This document shows, piece after piece, positions 1 to 11,449 of a DNA stretch of 64,000 nucleotides; position 1 is the first letter of the stretch; every line of letters starts with the position of its first letter. The stretch spans positions 248,001-312,000 of the forward strand of contig JALJCO010013441.1 in NCBI GenBank assembly GCA_023101725.1, given 5' to 3'. Below the pieces are notes generated by a model. It was not told the DNA's origin. It made no database searches and worked only from the letters and a program-made list of their open reading frames with translations. The translations under genes and the position numbers were made by a program. Source of the stretch: Atherinomorus stipes (lineage: Eukaryota; Chordata; Actinopteri; Atheriniformes; Atherinidae).

Positions 1-801
1 CACTTCCTGGCCAAGGTCAAACACTAATATTTCATTGGAGCGCCTTTAGCTTTGATTATGGCAGCATGCACTGTGGCATTGTTTCAATTCCAGTGTTGCA
101 TTAATTTTCACCAAAATCTTGATGATGATGGTGAGTCTGACCGCTGCTGCATCACTTCATCTGCCTCTCCTTACCCCGATGCTCTGGAACAGGGTAAATC
201 TGGACTCATCAGATCACATGACCTTCTTCCGTTGCTCCACAGTCCAATCTTTATGCTCCCTTTAAGCAAATTGAAGCTTTTTTTTCTGGTTAGCTTCACT
301 GATTAGTGGTTTTCTTAAGGCTACACAGCTGTTCAGTCCCTTGAGTTCCCTTTACATTGTGTGTGTGGGAATGCTCTTACTTTCACTATTACACATAGCC
401 CTGAGTTCTACTGTTGTTTTTCTTTTATTTGATCTCACCAAACGTTTCATTCAGGACTTTTTCCCCGGCCACATTTCTTCCTGGAGGACGATGGTCCCCA
501 CTATCGCTCCAGTGTTTAATAATGTGTTGGACAGTTCTGAATCCAGGTTTCAGTAGTTTCTGCATCTCCTTAGATGTTTTCTCTGCTTGATGCTGCCAAT
601 CATCTGACCCTTCTGAGACAGACTGACATCTTTTCCACCACCACAGATGTGTCTTTCCACATGGTTGTTTAGGAAATGAGAAGCAACTCATTGCACCAGT
701 TTGGGTTAAATAACTTGTTGCAGCTGAAAGGCCCATGCAGTAATTATCCAATAGGAGGCTGCGACCTGTTCGCTTAGCTAAATCCAGGTGGAAACTTTTT
801 G
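1..801 (-). mobile_element. Tc1/mariner-like transposon remnant, transposase pseudogene, cut by the window edge
   Basis: On the minus strand, about 425-751 translates into a helix-turn-helix-like N-terminal region (KTSKEMQKLL, then RTVQHIIKHWSDSG, then RPPGRN), the order seen in Tc1 DNA-binding domains. Further along, about 180-255 gives DWTVEQRKKVM followed by SDESRFTLFQS, which matches the Tc1 catalytic core around the second-aspartate region. The family encodes a cut-and-paste DDE transposase that moves DNA to TA sites. A stop stands where a tryptophan is expected before SDESR, and frames change along the copy, so it is dead. The part after the core runs off the window's left edge. The AACTTTTTGG-type sequence near 790-801 may be the 5' terminus. 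Family is fairly sure; boundaries are not. Confidence 0.65.
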
Positions 802-2615
802 GTGTAATTTATTTGAATTTACTTAAATTTTATTTGTTCAGTTAATCTTGCAAAAATATTCAGCTTCAGATAGAATTATTTCGTGCAGCCACTTAAAGGT
901 TGAATATGGATCACAGACAGAACAGCGACATCACGTGGGTCTAGGTTGTATTGTAAAAAACAACTCCAGCCGTTTGGTTGCCAGGTTTACTGCTGATAGA
1001 CGAGTGACCAGCAGCCTGCAGCATGTTCAACAAGTAACTCAGAGGAGTTTATTACTGACAGCTAACATTAGCAATGTTAGCAAACAAGCTAGCTTACCGA
1101 TCCAGGAGAAAAGTCACCATTTCCGTGTTTTGATGCCGTAGAAAATGTTTATGTGGGTCCATCTAGTGTAGCTTCACCTAAATTTATTCCAGTTTTTGCT
1201 CTTCTCAGGTCACTCCTCTTCTGAGATGGATAACATTATCTCTGGTTTATGCTAAGAGATTATTCTGTGGAATCTAAACGCTATTTTTAACTTATTAATG
1301 CATAAATGACAAAAAAAAAAAAAAAATCTGAACTTGTCATCTGGACGAGAGAAGATGATATCTGGCATGTCTTGTCACCAAAGTGAACCGGATCCATCAA
1401 AAACCACATCTCCTCCTTATTTATGAAGCTTGTTATAGTTTAAAGCCTTAAATTTAAAGTATTATAACCAGGTGTCCAGAAACAAAGACATCACTGGAGC
1501 AACTCTAAAGTCTGAATTTGGCTTCATCTTAGAGAGAAAAGCTGATTTAGGGATCAATATTATCAATATTTGTACCGACCGGCCCACCAACAGTTCAGTC
1601 CACATCAGTTACTGAAGTCTGAACGCAAACCAAAGAGCAACAACAAAAAAACCCCCCTGTAATTAAACCGTGTTTGACTTTAAAAGCTACAAGAGGGATA
1701 ACTATCTCTGAAGGGGATGAAGAAGAGCTGATGTTGCTAAAAAGCAGCACCTTCATTTACCTCCATCAGTCCCCGTTTCCCCCCGCGGGTGGAGAAACGA
1801 CCTGCTGCGTGAGCTGTGAGCTGCAAAACTCACAGTCACATCATTATTTAAGAGCCTCAGATGGTCAGAGGGAGTCAGTTAAAAAGATTTCATGCATCAC
1901 AGCGAAGCGGAAACTTCAAATCCAGCAGATAAACAAAAAAGTTGCTGAAATCCCAGATTCATTAGACCGAGTCAAAGTCTAGAAAAAGACATTTACATGG
2001 TGTGAAAATGCTGATTTACTTCAGTTAAAATGAAAATGTACAAAAAGGATGAAAATGACTGAAATGTGGGCAGTTTTAAAGGCTTGACACAGTAAAGTGA
2101 TCAACTTTAGAGATTATTAATAAAAGCAGCAGATAAAAGAGAAGTTTTGACCAAAACTTTTTAAAAAAGTTATTTATTATTATATTCTTATTTTTTTCTA
2201 GAAATCTTCAGTCATTACAAAGTCAACAAAAAAATCAACAATATGAGTTCATTGTTAATTCCTGTTTTCTTAAATACTGTCAGAAAACACAAATAAAATG
2301 CTTTTTAAGAGTACATTAAATAATCTGGGTTACGGTAGGATAAGGAACTGGTTATTTTTTCCCCTTTAGTAACACCAGTATGGAGGATTCTGCTGCATAT
2401 TTCTGGGGGCGTCGACCACATGTTCAGTGTGTGGTTCTTTTCACAGAAGCATCATCTTTACATGTTCAACCTCATTGTAAAGACGACTAAAGATGACTCC
2501 AACCACATATAATTCAACTGGGTGCACAAAGACAAAACATGCATGTGAAAATCATGCACTACGAAAAGGAAAGCCAGAAATGAAACCAGGCTCTCCTTTA
2601 TTAGTTGTATTAAAT
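802..2615. other. unique-looking non-coding DNA
   Basis: No gene, clear repeat or transposon end was recognised. Short open frames at 848-1141 (+) and 1674-1982 (+) have no recognisable motif and look like chance. There is one A-run near 1310-1326. Confidence 0.5.
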
Positions 2616-3215
2616 TAGGGCTGTGTTAAACGAATATTTTTTAAAAGATTAATCATTTGATAATTTTTTTGAAGGAATGAATTAAATAAAGAATTAGTTT
2701 TTGAGCTCGATTAACTCGGTTGATTTGATTTAATAATTATTTCCTCATAAAAAAAAAGAAAGCAAAAAATAAATTGTGATAAAAAAAAATAAAAAAAAAA
2801 AAAAAAGAAGAAAAAAAAAGGGGGGGGAGGGGAAAGTGAGGGGGATAATGAAAAAACAAAAAAAAAAAAAAATTATAAAGAAAAAACGGAGAGAAAGAAA
2901 AAAGGGAAAAAATTTTTTATATATAAAAAAAAAAAAAAAAAAAATCATAATAGAAATAATATGATAGAAAATTGGGGAGATTAAAGGAAAAAAAAAAAAA
3001 TATACAAAAAAGAGAAAAAAGATAAAAAAAAAAGAGAAGAAAATATAAAAAAATGGGGCGAGGGAAAAGAAGAGGTAATCTTATATAAAAATATAAATGC
3101 GAAACAAATGAGAAAAAAAAAAAAAAAAAAATTTATAATTCATAGAGAAGAGAATAAAATATAACAAAAGAGAAAAAACAGAGGAGAGAGAGAATTAAAA
3201 AAAAATCAGTCAAGA
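2616..3215. repeat. TAGGG-type transposon end followed by an A/G-rich low-complexity block
   Basis: At 2616 the sequence opens TAGGGCTGTG and continues with repeated AATC/GATTAA motifs, like the 5' end of a teleost hAT-like MITE; no matching right end was found. From about 2745 it becomes almost pure A with G and a few T: long A-runs mixed with G-runs but no fixed unit. Lysine-rich open frames here are composition artefacts. The irregular homopolymer mix is also what poor consensus would look like. Confidence 0.5.
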
Positions 3216-4919
3216 CGAGACAGAGCCGAGATAAGAGCTGAATTCCACCAGCAAGGAGGGAGCAGGGTGCTTTATGCTGACCGAATCGAACGAGCGGGTC
3301 AGAGTGAGGGAACATCGGCAGATGTCAGATGTCTTATCACCGTCGTATACTCATCATCCATAAAATATAAAATAAATTCATAAAACCAAAGAGGGGTGTG
3401 TGGCCTCACAACTTGAAAATGGAGAAGGCGCGGGAGCGCGCGGAGATCCCTGTGTTATTTTTTGAAGCGGGGTGCCGTTCGTCTTTTTGATGGCCGGCGG
3501 ACAGATATGGATGCGTAGTTTTTTGGTTAACGTACGGACGTCCCCCCCATTCAAATACAAAATGTACAACTGTACAATGCTTTTAAAGTTGCAGCTGCAA
3601 GAAACTGAATCAGAATAAATCAAGATTAAGCTGCATAAAAACTGCTGGATGAGGTCAAGATCGTATTCCCAAACTGTTTTCCCATTTTTGATAAAACTCT
3701 CTGAAGAACTGATGACTGATGAGGAATTTATGTGTTTATGGTCTTCATCCCACCACAGACGCCACCTTCCTGCTGGGACGGCTTATCACACACATGCTCT
3801 TATGTTTTAAAAGCAAGCAGACATAAATTCAATTTAGGTTCCAGCTCATTCTGGCAAATACCTAATATAAATATCATACAAAATATGAAACCAGTATTCC
3901 TCTCAAAACTATACTAGTGTCAAAAACAATAAATAAAATTTTATAACTTCAACAATCTTCAACAATATCCCTGCACAACAACAATCTGCAGCACTGAATC
4001 ACATCTGTCTAAAGAGGAAAAACGATGGCCTCTAATCCATCACCAAACATGAAGCCAATGATCTATAAAGAGTGAAGCAACGCTTCATAAGCCGTCCATG
4101 CAGAGGAGTCCAGCACAAACTGGAAAAAAAGCAGATATTTGTTGATCTGAGTTACTACTTCAAGACCTTTTTATTGTTGGAATCTAAAATGACCAAAAGC
4201 TCCACAGTTAAAAAAAAAAAAAAGAAAGCTAATAAGGGGAAAAGTCATCTACATAAACAATGAAGTAATATTGCACCTGCTGCATGAACAGAAAATTGTG
4301 GTGAAATGAATGTGTAACAACAGAACAGAGCGTTTCTTCTTCTTCTGTTCGCTGACAGACACAACAAACAGCTCGCTGCCTAATCTGCATGAATATTTAT
4401 CACACTTCCACTGGGACACCAACTAAGATGCAATAATTGAGTTGGAGTGGCTGTGAGCATCGTTTCCACTGGGACCCATAAAGATGTTACACGGCCAGCT
4501 GTGGGCTCTCCCTCACAGACCAGCAGAGCCAGTTTAATGGCCTCACAGCTCTGGTTTTTATGATGTGTTCCAGTTGGAAACATGGAAACCTTTTCAAACT
4601 GGATCCAAATATTTTATTTTATTTTAAAAGTGAAATTGAACAAAGACACAGATGAGAGAGTGTGTAGATACGTGCTGGTGGTGTCATGTCTGACTGGGAA
4701 TAACAGAGTCACCAGTAGCATCATGTAGAGCCACAAGTCTCAGTCTGACGTAAAACCAAACCTGTGCACAGCTGAGCATTTAAAATGGGAAACCAAACCC
4801 ATGTTCACATTTCACTGAATAGTTTAAAGTTTATATCAAGAATCAGGATTCAAAGGATTCCACATTCAGCAGATTTCTCATTTCATCATGTCCATTTACT
4901 AGAAACGAGTCAGTCCCCC
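3216..4919. other. unique-looking non-coding DNA
   Basis: No gene was recognised. About 3420-3500 is locally CpG-rich. Small open frames at 3732-3917 and 4072-4263 carry no motif. There is an A-run near 4210-4222. Confidence 0.45.
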
Positions 4920-5893
4920 GACATGAGAATCTCCCGTTCCACCTCATCATGATGAGAATCTCTCGTTCCACCACATCATGATGAGAATCTCCCGTTCCAC
5001 CTCATCATGATGAGAATCTCCCGTTCCACCACATCATGATGAGAATCTCCCGTTCCACCTCATCATGATGAGAATCTCTCGTTCCACCTCATCATGATGA
5101 GAATCTCTCGTTCCACCTCATCATGATGAGAATCTCTCGTTCCACCTCATCATGATGAGAATCTCCCGTTCCACCTCATCATGATGAGAATCTCCCGTTC
5201 CACCTCATCATGATGAGAATCTCCCATTCCACCTCATTGTGATGAGAATCTCCCGTTCACCACATCATGATGAAAATCTCCCGTTCCACCTCATCATGAT
5301 GAGAATCTCCCGTTCCACCTCATTGTGATGAGAATCTCCCGTTCACCTCATCATGATGAGAATCTCCCGTTCCACCTCATGTGATGAGATCTCCCGTTCC
5401 ACCCTCATCATGATGAAAATCTGCTCGTTCCACCTCATCATGATGAAAATCTCCCGTTCCACCTCATCATGATGAGAATCTCCCGTTCCACCACATCATG
5501 ATAAAAATCTCCCGTTCCACCTCATCATGATGAAAATCTGCCGTTCCACCTCATCATGATGAGAATCTCCCTTTCCACCACATTATGATGAGAATCTCCC
5601 GTTCCACCACATCTTGATGAGAATCTCTCGTTCCACCTCATCATGATGAGAATCTCATGTTCCACCTTATCATGATGAGAATCTACCGTTCCACCTCATC
5701 ATGATGAGAATCTCCCGTTCCACCTCATCGTGATGAGAATCTCCCGTTCCACCTCATCATGATGAGAATCTCCCGTTCCACCTCATCATGAAGAGAATCT
5801 CCCATTCCACCTCATCATGATGAGAATCTCCCGTTCCACCTCATCATGATGAGAATCTCCCGTTCCACCTCATCACGATGAAAATCTCGTTCC
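4920..5893. repeat. 29-bp minisatellite, about 33 copies
   Basis: The unit contains ATGAGAATCTCCCGTTCC followed by ACCTCATCATG. It repeats head to tail every 29 bases with scattered substitutions (CTCCCG/CTCTCG, CCTCAT/CCACAT) and a few 1-base deletions near 5230-5400. Each unit ends in the short palindrome CATCATGATG. There are no spacers, so it is not a CRISPR array. It carries no coding signal. Confidence 0.95.
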
Positions 5894-7253
5894 TTATCAA
5901 GTCAAGTCAACTTTATTTAGAGGATATTTAGAGGAAGATGTAAAATTTATAAGAGCTATTTTCTCTTCTTCAGACCGTTCTGTGGAAATCCAGAGTTGGT
6001 TGTTTGTGGAAATCCCAGTAAATTCTCAGACCAAAAGCCAATTAATCCCTTTCTTTCTCATTCTGATGCTCAGTTAGAACTTCAGCAAGTCTTTAGCATA
6101 GATGTGCTGATGTGCTGTCCTGATATATGACTAATCCAAACAGTCAGATTTATGATTCTAACTTTGAGAATAATCTTATTTAATATGCTGTCTCTAGTTC
6201 AACTATAAACGATATTCTGTATTGCTGGTGTAAAATCAAGGCTGGTTTGATATTTGCATCAACAGGCAGCTGAACAGGTGGAGTTGATGACGTAGACTGG
6301 AAGTGTAAGTCAGCCAAGATCCAATTAAAAAAGAAAACCATGGCAACGCGTGTAAGATGTTCTAAACAAATCATCATCAAGTGTTTTTTAAAAATGACAC
6401 TGATGTATGTTCCTGGTCTATTCGTGTCAGGGTCACAGGATCAAAGCAAACATGAGTGATGGAGCAGCAGAGAACGTTTTTCAACCTCTCTGAAATGTGA
6501 TGTCTGGAGGTCACCATAAAGGAGCAGCTGGCACACTTTCTGTTTTTATCTCTCTTCACCGCAGCTGTTCGAACACCTGACCCACTCATCTGGCTTCCAG
6601 AATAGCAGACTTCCACCGTGCGCCGCGTCCCGGCGAGGATAACCACAGCGGAACGTCGACCGGAGACCTTGACTCTGAACAGAGCTGTCTGAATTAGAGA
6701 AAGCTCTCTCCTCGTCACAGCCAAGTGCTCCAAGTTAACCCCGACACACAAGCTTTAGTTCCCCGGTGACCGAAAGCAATTCGCTCTCTCTGCTCTGCTT
6801 TATCTGCAAGCCCAGACCCCCGAGTCGTTCCCTCACGGATGTGAAAGCGCTATCAGCCACCATCTCTCCACGAGTCCACCTCCCTCTCCACTACACACGC
6901 TCTCATGTGGCAGCACATGAAAGGAATAATATGCATAAAGGGGAATTGGGGAGGTGAGGAGGACAAGTGGTCTTCTGATCCTGTTAACTGCAGCGCAGCA
7001 GAGGGGCTGGTTCCCGGGTAATTAGGCTGTCACTCACCGGGCCGTGCCTGTGTTTACACGCTCATGCAGCCGGGGGGGCCGTAGTTTGATTGTCTCTGTG
7101 ATCTTTGACCCAGACGGAGCCAGAATATCTACTGGGACAGGGAGGGGGGTCAGGATGAAGAGATATGTGTCTGTGCTGCATCGCAGCGAGCGCTTCGAGT
7201 CTGGCCGGGTTCAGAAAAATGATACGACACACAGCCTCAACAATGCAGCAGGG
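5894..7253. other. non-coding DNA between two minisatellites
   Basis: At 5899-5925 there is an AAGTCAAGTCAACTTTATTT-like motif, common at fish retroposon 3' ends. The rest has no recognised gene. Open frames at 6377-6751 (-) and 7044-7343 (+) show no domain. About 6890-7040 (ATGCATA, TAATTAGG) is AT/homeobox-like and might be regulatory, but nothing is proved. Confidence 0.4.
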
Positions 7254-9320
7254 CAGCTGGGGGACATTTTCAACTGCTACACCACTAAACCTGCAACAGA
7301 GCAGCTGTTTGAGGGGGGACACTTTTCACTGCTACACCACTAAACCTGCAGCAGAGCAGCTGTTTGAGAGGGGACAGTTTCCACTGCTACACCACTAAAC
7401 CTGCAGCAGAGAAGCTGTTTGAGGGGGGACAGTTTTCACTGCTACACCACTAAACCTGCAGCAGAGAAGCTGTTTGAGGGGGACACTTTTCACTGCTACA
7501 CCACTAAACCTGCAGCAGAGCAGCTGTTTGAGGGGGGACAGTTTTCACTGCTACACCACTAAACCTGCAGCAGAGCAGCTGTTTGAGGGGGGACAGTTTT
7601 CACTGCTACACCACTAAACCTGCAGCAGGGCAGCTGTTTGAGGGGGGGGGGGGGACACTTTTCACTGCTACACCACTAAACCTGCAGCAGAGCAGCTGTT
7701 TGAGGGGGGACAGTTTCCACTGCTACACCACTAAACCTGCAGCAGAGCAGCTGTTTGAGGGGGGACAGTTTTCACTGCTACACCACTAAACCTGCAGCAG
7801 AGCAGCTGTTTGAGGGGGGGACAGTTTTCACTGCTACACCACTAAACCTGCAGCAGAGCAGCTGTTTGAGGGGGGACAGTTTCCACTGCTACACCACTAA
7901 ACCTGCAGCAGAGCAGCTGTTTGAGGGGGACAGTTTTCACTGCTACACCACTAAACCTGCAGCAGAGCAGCTGTTTGAGGGGGGACAGTTTCCACTGCTA
8001 CACCACTAAACCTGCAGCAGAGCAGCTGTTTGAGGGGGGACAGTTTTCACTGCTACACCACTAAACCTGCAGCAGGGCAGCTGTTTGAGGGGGGGCAGTT
8101 TTAACTGCTACACCACTAAACCTGCAGCAGAGCAGCTGTTTGAGGGGGGACAGTTTCCACTGCTACACCACTAAACCTGCAACAGAGCAGCTGTTTGAGG
8201 GGGGACAGTTTCCACTGCTACACCACTAAACCTGCAACAGAGCAGCTGTTTGAGGGGGGACAGTTTCCACTGCTACACCACCAAACCTGCAACAGGGCAG
8301 CTGTTTGAGGGGGGGCAGTTTCAACTGCTACACCACTAAACCTGCAACAGAGCAGCTGTTTGAGGGGGGACAGTTTCCACTGCTACACCACTAAACCTGC
8401 AGCAGAGCAGCTGTTTGAGGGGGACCGTTTCCACTGCTACACCACTAAACCTGCAGCAGAGCAGCTGTTTGAGGGGGGACCTTTTCCACTGCTACACCAC
8501 TAAACCTGCAGCAGAGCAGCTGTTTGAGGGGGGCAGGTTTCACTGCTACACCACTAAACCTGCAGCAGAGCAGCTGTTTGAGGGGGACCTTGTCACTGCT
8601 ACACCACTAAACCTGCAGCAGAGCAGCTGTTTGAGGGGGGACAGTTTCCACTGCTACACCACTAAACCTGCAGCAGAGCAGCTGTTTGAGGGGGGACAGT
8701 TTCCACTGCTACACCACTAAACCTGCAGCAGAGCAGCTGTTTGAGGGGGGACCTTTTCCACTGCTACACCACTAAACCTGCAGCAGAGCAGCTGTTTGAG
8801 GGGGGGGACGTTTCACTGCTCACCACTAAACCTGAACAGAGCAGCTGTTTGAGGGGGAGTTTCCACTGCTACACCACTAAACCTGCAACAGGGCAGTGGG
8901 GGGGGGTTTCACTGCTACACCACTAAACCTGCAGCAGAGCAGCTGTTTGAGGGGGGGGGGGACAGTTTTCACTGCTACACCACTAAACCTGCAGCAGAGC
9001 AGCTGTTTGAGGGGGGACAGTTTCCACTGCTACACCACTAAACCTGCAGCAGAGAAGCTGTTTGAGGGGGGGGGGGGGCAGTTTTCACTGCTACACCACT
9101 AAACCTGCAGCAGAGCAGCTGTTTGAGGGGGACCTTTTCCACTGCTACACCACTAAACCTGCAGCAGAGCAGCTGTTTGAGGGGGGCAGGTTTCACTGCT
9201 ACACCACTAAACCTGCAGCAGAGCAGCTGTTTGAGGGGGGGGACCTTTTCCACTGCTACATCACTAAACCTGCAGCAGAGCAGCTGTTTGAGAGGGGAAC
9301 CTTTTCCACTGCTACACCAC
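7254..9320. repeat. 55-bp minisatellite, about 38 copies, with an unstable G-run in every unit
   Basis: Units start CTGCTACACCACTAAACCTG, then CAGCAGAGCAGCTGTTTGAG, then a run of 4 to about 12 G and ACAGTTTTCA or a variant. The first CTGCTAC starts are at 7274, 7329 and 7384, giving period 55; the last is near 9309. Most units hold PstI (CTGCAG) and PvuII (CAGCTG) sites. The G-run length differs between copies, a homopolymer clock inside a minisatellite. Because 55 is not a multiple of 3, frames shift at each unit; open frames repeating CYTTKPAAEQLFEGG are artefacts. Confidence 0.97.
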
Positions 9321-10193
9321 ACTTTTCTCCATTTCAAAGCAAGTTAGAAACACGTTTGCTAATCTTAATGATCAGCGGACAATATTTGCTGCATCACAGA
9401 TTAAATTCTTTCTAGTTTGATGCATACTTTTTTCCAACCTGCTCTCTTGAAGTATTTCCTGAATTCAGCCAGGTTACTGACATTTGAAGTTTCCCTACAT
9501 TCAATCAGATATTTGCACTTTAAAGAGAAGGCAACAGCCATTTCTGCGAGATGATGAGCTTTTGATTCCTGCAGACACATAAAGCATCAAGGTGCAGCGT
9601 GCAGAGGGGAGGAAAGGCTGATCATACGTGAAAGTAAAGCAACTTTCAGGAGAATCACGATTTAGATTTCAATTTCCAGCCTTGGCATTCCTGGAATTAG
9701 TATGAAGTAAGTATGGAATATGCACAGGTGTAACCAGATGCTGTTTTGTTGCTGGCAAACTGGAAGATTCTCACCTGCCAACAACAAAATACCAAAGTTC
9801 AAGTTCTGGAAACTCCACCTGTTTCATGTGAACTCAAATAATCCAGTTTAGCAAACCAACTTGCAGATAAGCATAAAGTCGTGAGGATGTTATCACATCA
9901 TTAAGCAGATGAGATCAGCTGTGTCTAGAAAATGTGTCCAGGACAGTTTTTTTTTTTTTTTTTTTTAAATGTTATCATTCCATTTCATTTATTGCACCAT
10001 GGCAGAAAAAAAAACAGTGTATGTTTTTTTTGACATACATTTCCCAAATGGAGCAGAAAGAAGATATAATCTTATTTTGTCTGCCCCTACTTAAAACCAA
10101 AAAACTAAATAAACTTTCCCAAATTGCTTGCAGCCAAAATAAAGCATTGCCACATAAAACGTCTAATTTCAATCAAACCAATGAACATTTTTA
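9321..10193. other. unique-looking non-coding DNA
   Basis: No gene or repeat family was recognised except a T-run at about 9948-9966. A small overlapping frame pair at 9934-10194 is T/A-rich and has no motif. Confidence 0.45.
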
Positions 10194-10960
10194 AAGGTGC
10201 CATGACATAAATTTCATTTTCTGGGGTTTTGGGGTATAATATGATCTGTTGTGCACTGATGAGGCCATGTGAATGTCCAGGGAGAATCAAAGTTCCTGTT
10301 TATGGTCTGTCAGCTTTGTCTCTCTGCTCAGAAACAGTTGAATCAGACAGCAGCCTATCATTCTACGTAGTTCCATCATTCTACGTAGTTCTTCATTCTA
10401 AGTGTTCTATCATTCTACGCAATTTATTGCTCCAATGAGAGCACACTATCAAGTAAACAGCGCCCCCCTCTCTCTCTCCTAACGGTTTATGCACCGTCCG
10501 CTCCCCCTCCCCTCCTGTCTGATTAGCTTCGTGTATGGAGCTAGTAGTAACTTCTGTGCAGTCAGGTCTGGATTTTCAACAAATGGATTTAAAAGAAAAC
10601 TTGCAGCAACACTGAGGGAGGGGGCCACAACCTTGTCATTACCTGTAAGTATTTATTTTCTAAATGCTGTCTTGTCTGATAAACGTGCTCACTGTCTGAA
10701 GTGCCCATGTTGCTAGCAGTTAGCTTTAGCAAACTCCGACGCAGTTTGACCTAGATTCTCAAATAAGGTATAGCAAATAAGGGTGCAATAAAATGAAGAC
10801 GGGCTCCGGGTAAAGCTCATCATCACCGGACCAACTGTATTCGAGGAAGGAGGTCGGCGTTTAAAACAATACTCCGCTGAAAAGCGTTTTCTTTGGAGTA
10901 TTTACATATGCAGTATGCCAACAACATAAACTAGTTTTTAACTGCTATGTCATCCTCCTT
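10194..10960. mobile_element. TA-flanked MITE-like element, 767 bp
   Basis: The left end AAGGTGCCATGACATA and the right end, read in reverse AAGGAGGATGACATAG, form an imperfect terminal inverted repeat. Both ends are bordered by TA (10192-10193 and 10961-10962), as expected for a Tc1/mariner-type target. There is no transposase frame inside, so the element is non-autonomous. About 10365-10425 carries a short internal direct repeat of CATTCTACGTAGTTC. A related right end occurs at 14687. Confidence 0.6.
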
Positions 10961-11022
10961 TAAGGAAAGTATCAATATTCACACGCACTTGTAAATGCAA
11001 CAATGGGCAAGGCAAAATATAA

Positions 11023-11028
<6 letters not shown>

Positions 11029-11063
<35 letters not shown>

Positions 11064-11066
11064 TAT
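11029..11066. repeat. AT dinucleotide microsatellite
   Basis: Alternating AT with a few interruptions. It lies directly left of the TAGGG transposon end at 11069. Confidence 0.9.
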
Positions 11067-11068
11067 AC

Positions 11069-11449
11069 TAGGGATGCAGTATATAATCAACCTCCTATAT
11101 CGGCCTTAAAACTGAGTATCGGACATCAGCCTCCCCACTGAGCTATAGCAAGCTTTAATTTTCAACTACAATTCAAAATCAATAATTTGTTTCAGTAAAT
11201 CATAATTTTGTAAATTTTTATTTATTATTAGTTTCTTTAGTTACTTGTTATTTGAAATACTATTGTGACTTTAGACTTTTCTTAATTGAAGCGTATGGAT
11301 GATTTTGAGGACCACTGTATAGCTTAAAAGTCTCTAAATTATGCAGAGTGGGGGTACTGGCCAACACACCCGATGTATCGGCCGAAGCTGATACCAGCAA
11401 AAAACCCAAATATCGGCCTAAAATATCGTCTGGGCGATGTACCGGTCTA
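11069..11449. mobile_element. hAT-like MITE remnant (TAGGGATGCA type)
   Basis: It opens TAGGGATGCAGTATAT and has several TATCGGCC motifs at both sides (about 11097 and 11375-11425), ending near GTACCGGTCTA. This resembles the teleost hAT-like MITEs whose ends contain repeated ATCGGCC. The right terminus is degenerate and no 8-bp TSD was found, so the boundaries are approximate. Confidence 0.5.

Noticed and set aside
2745..2964. Lysine-rich and phenylalanine-rich open frames
   Set aside because: They translate A-rich low-complexity DNA on the two strands.
4920..5893. CRISPR array
   Set aside because: Repeats are directly adjacent with no unique spacers, and the genome is eukaryotic. The same holds for the other minisatellites.
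7044..9415. Repeated CYTTKPAAEQLFEGG frames as a repeat protein
   Set aside because: The 55-bp unit changes frame every copy and the G-run length varies; the frames open and close at random.
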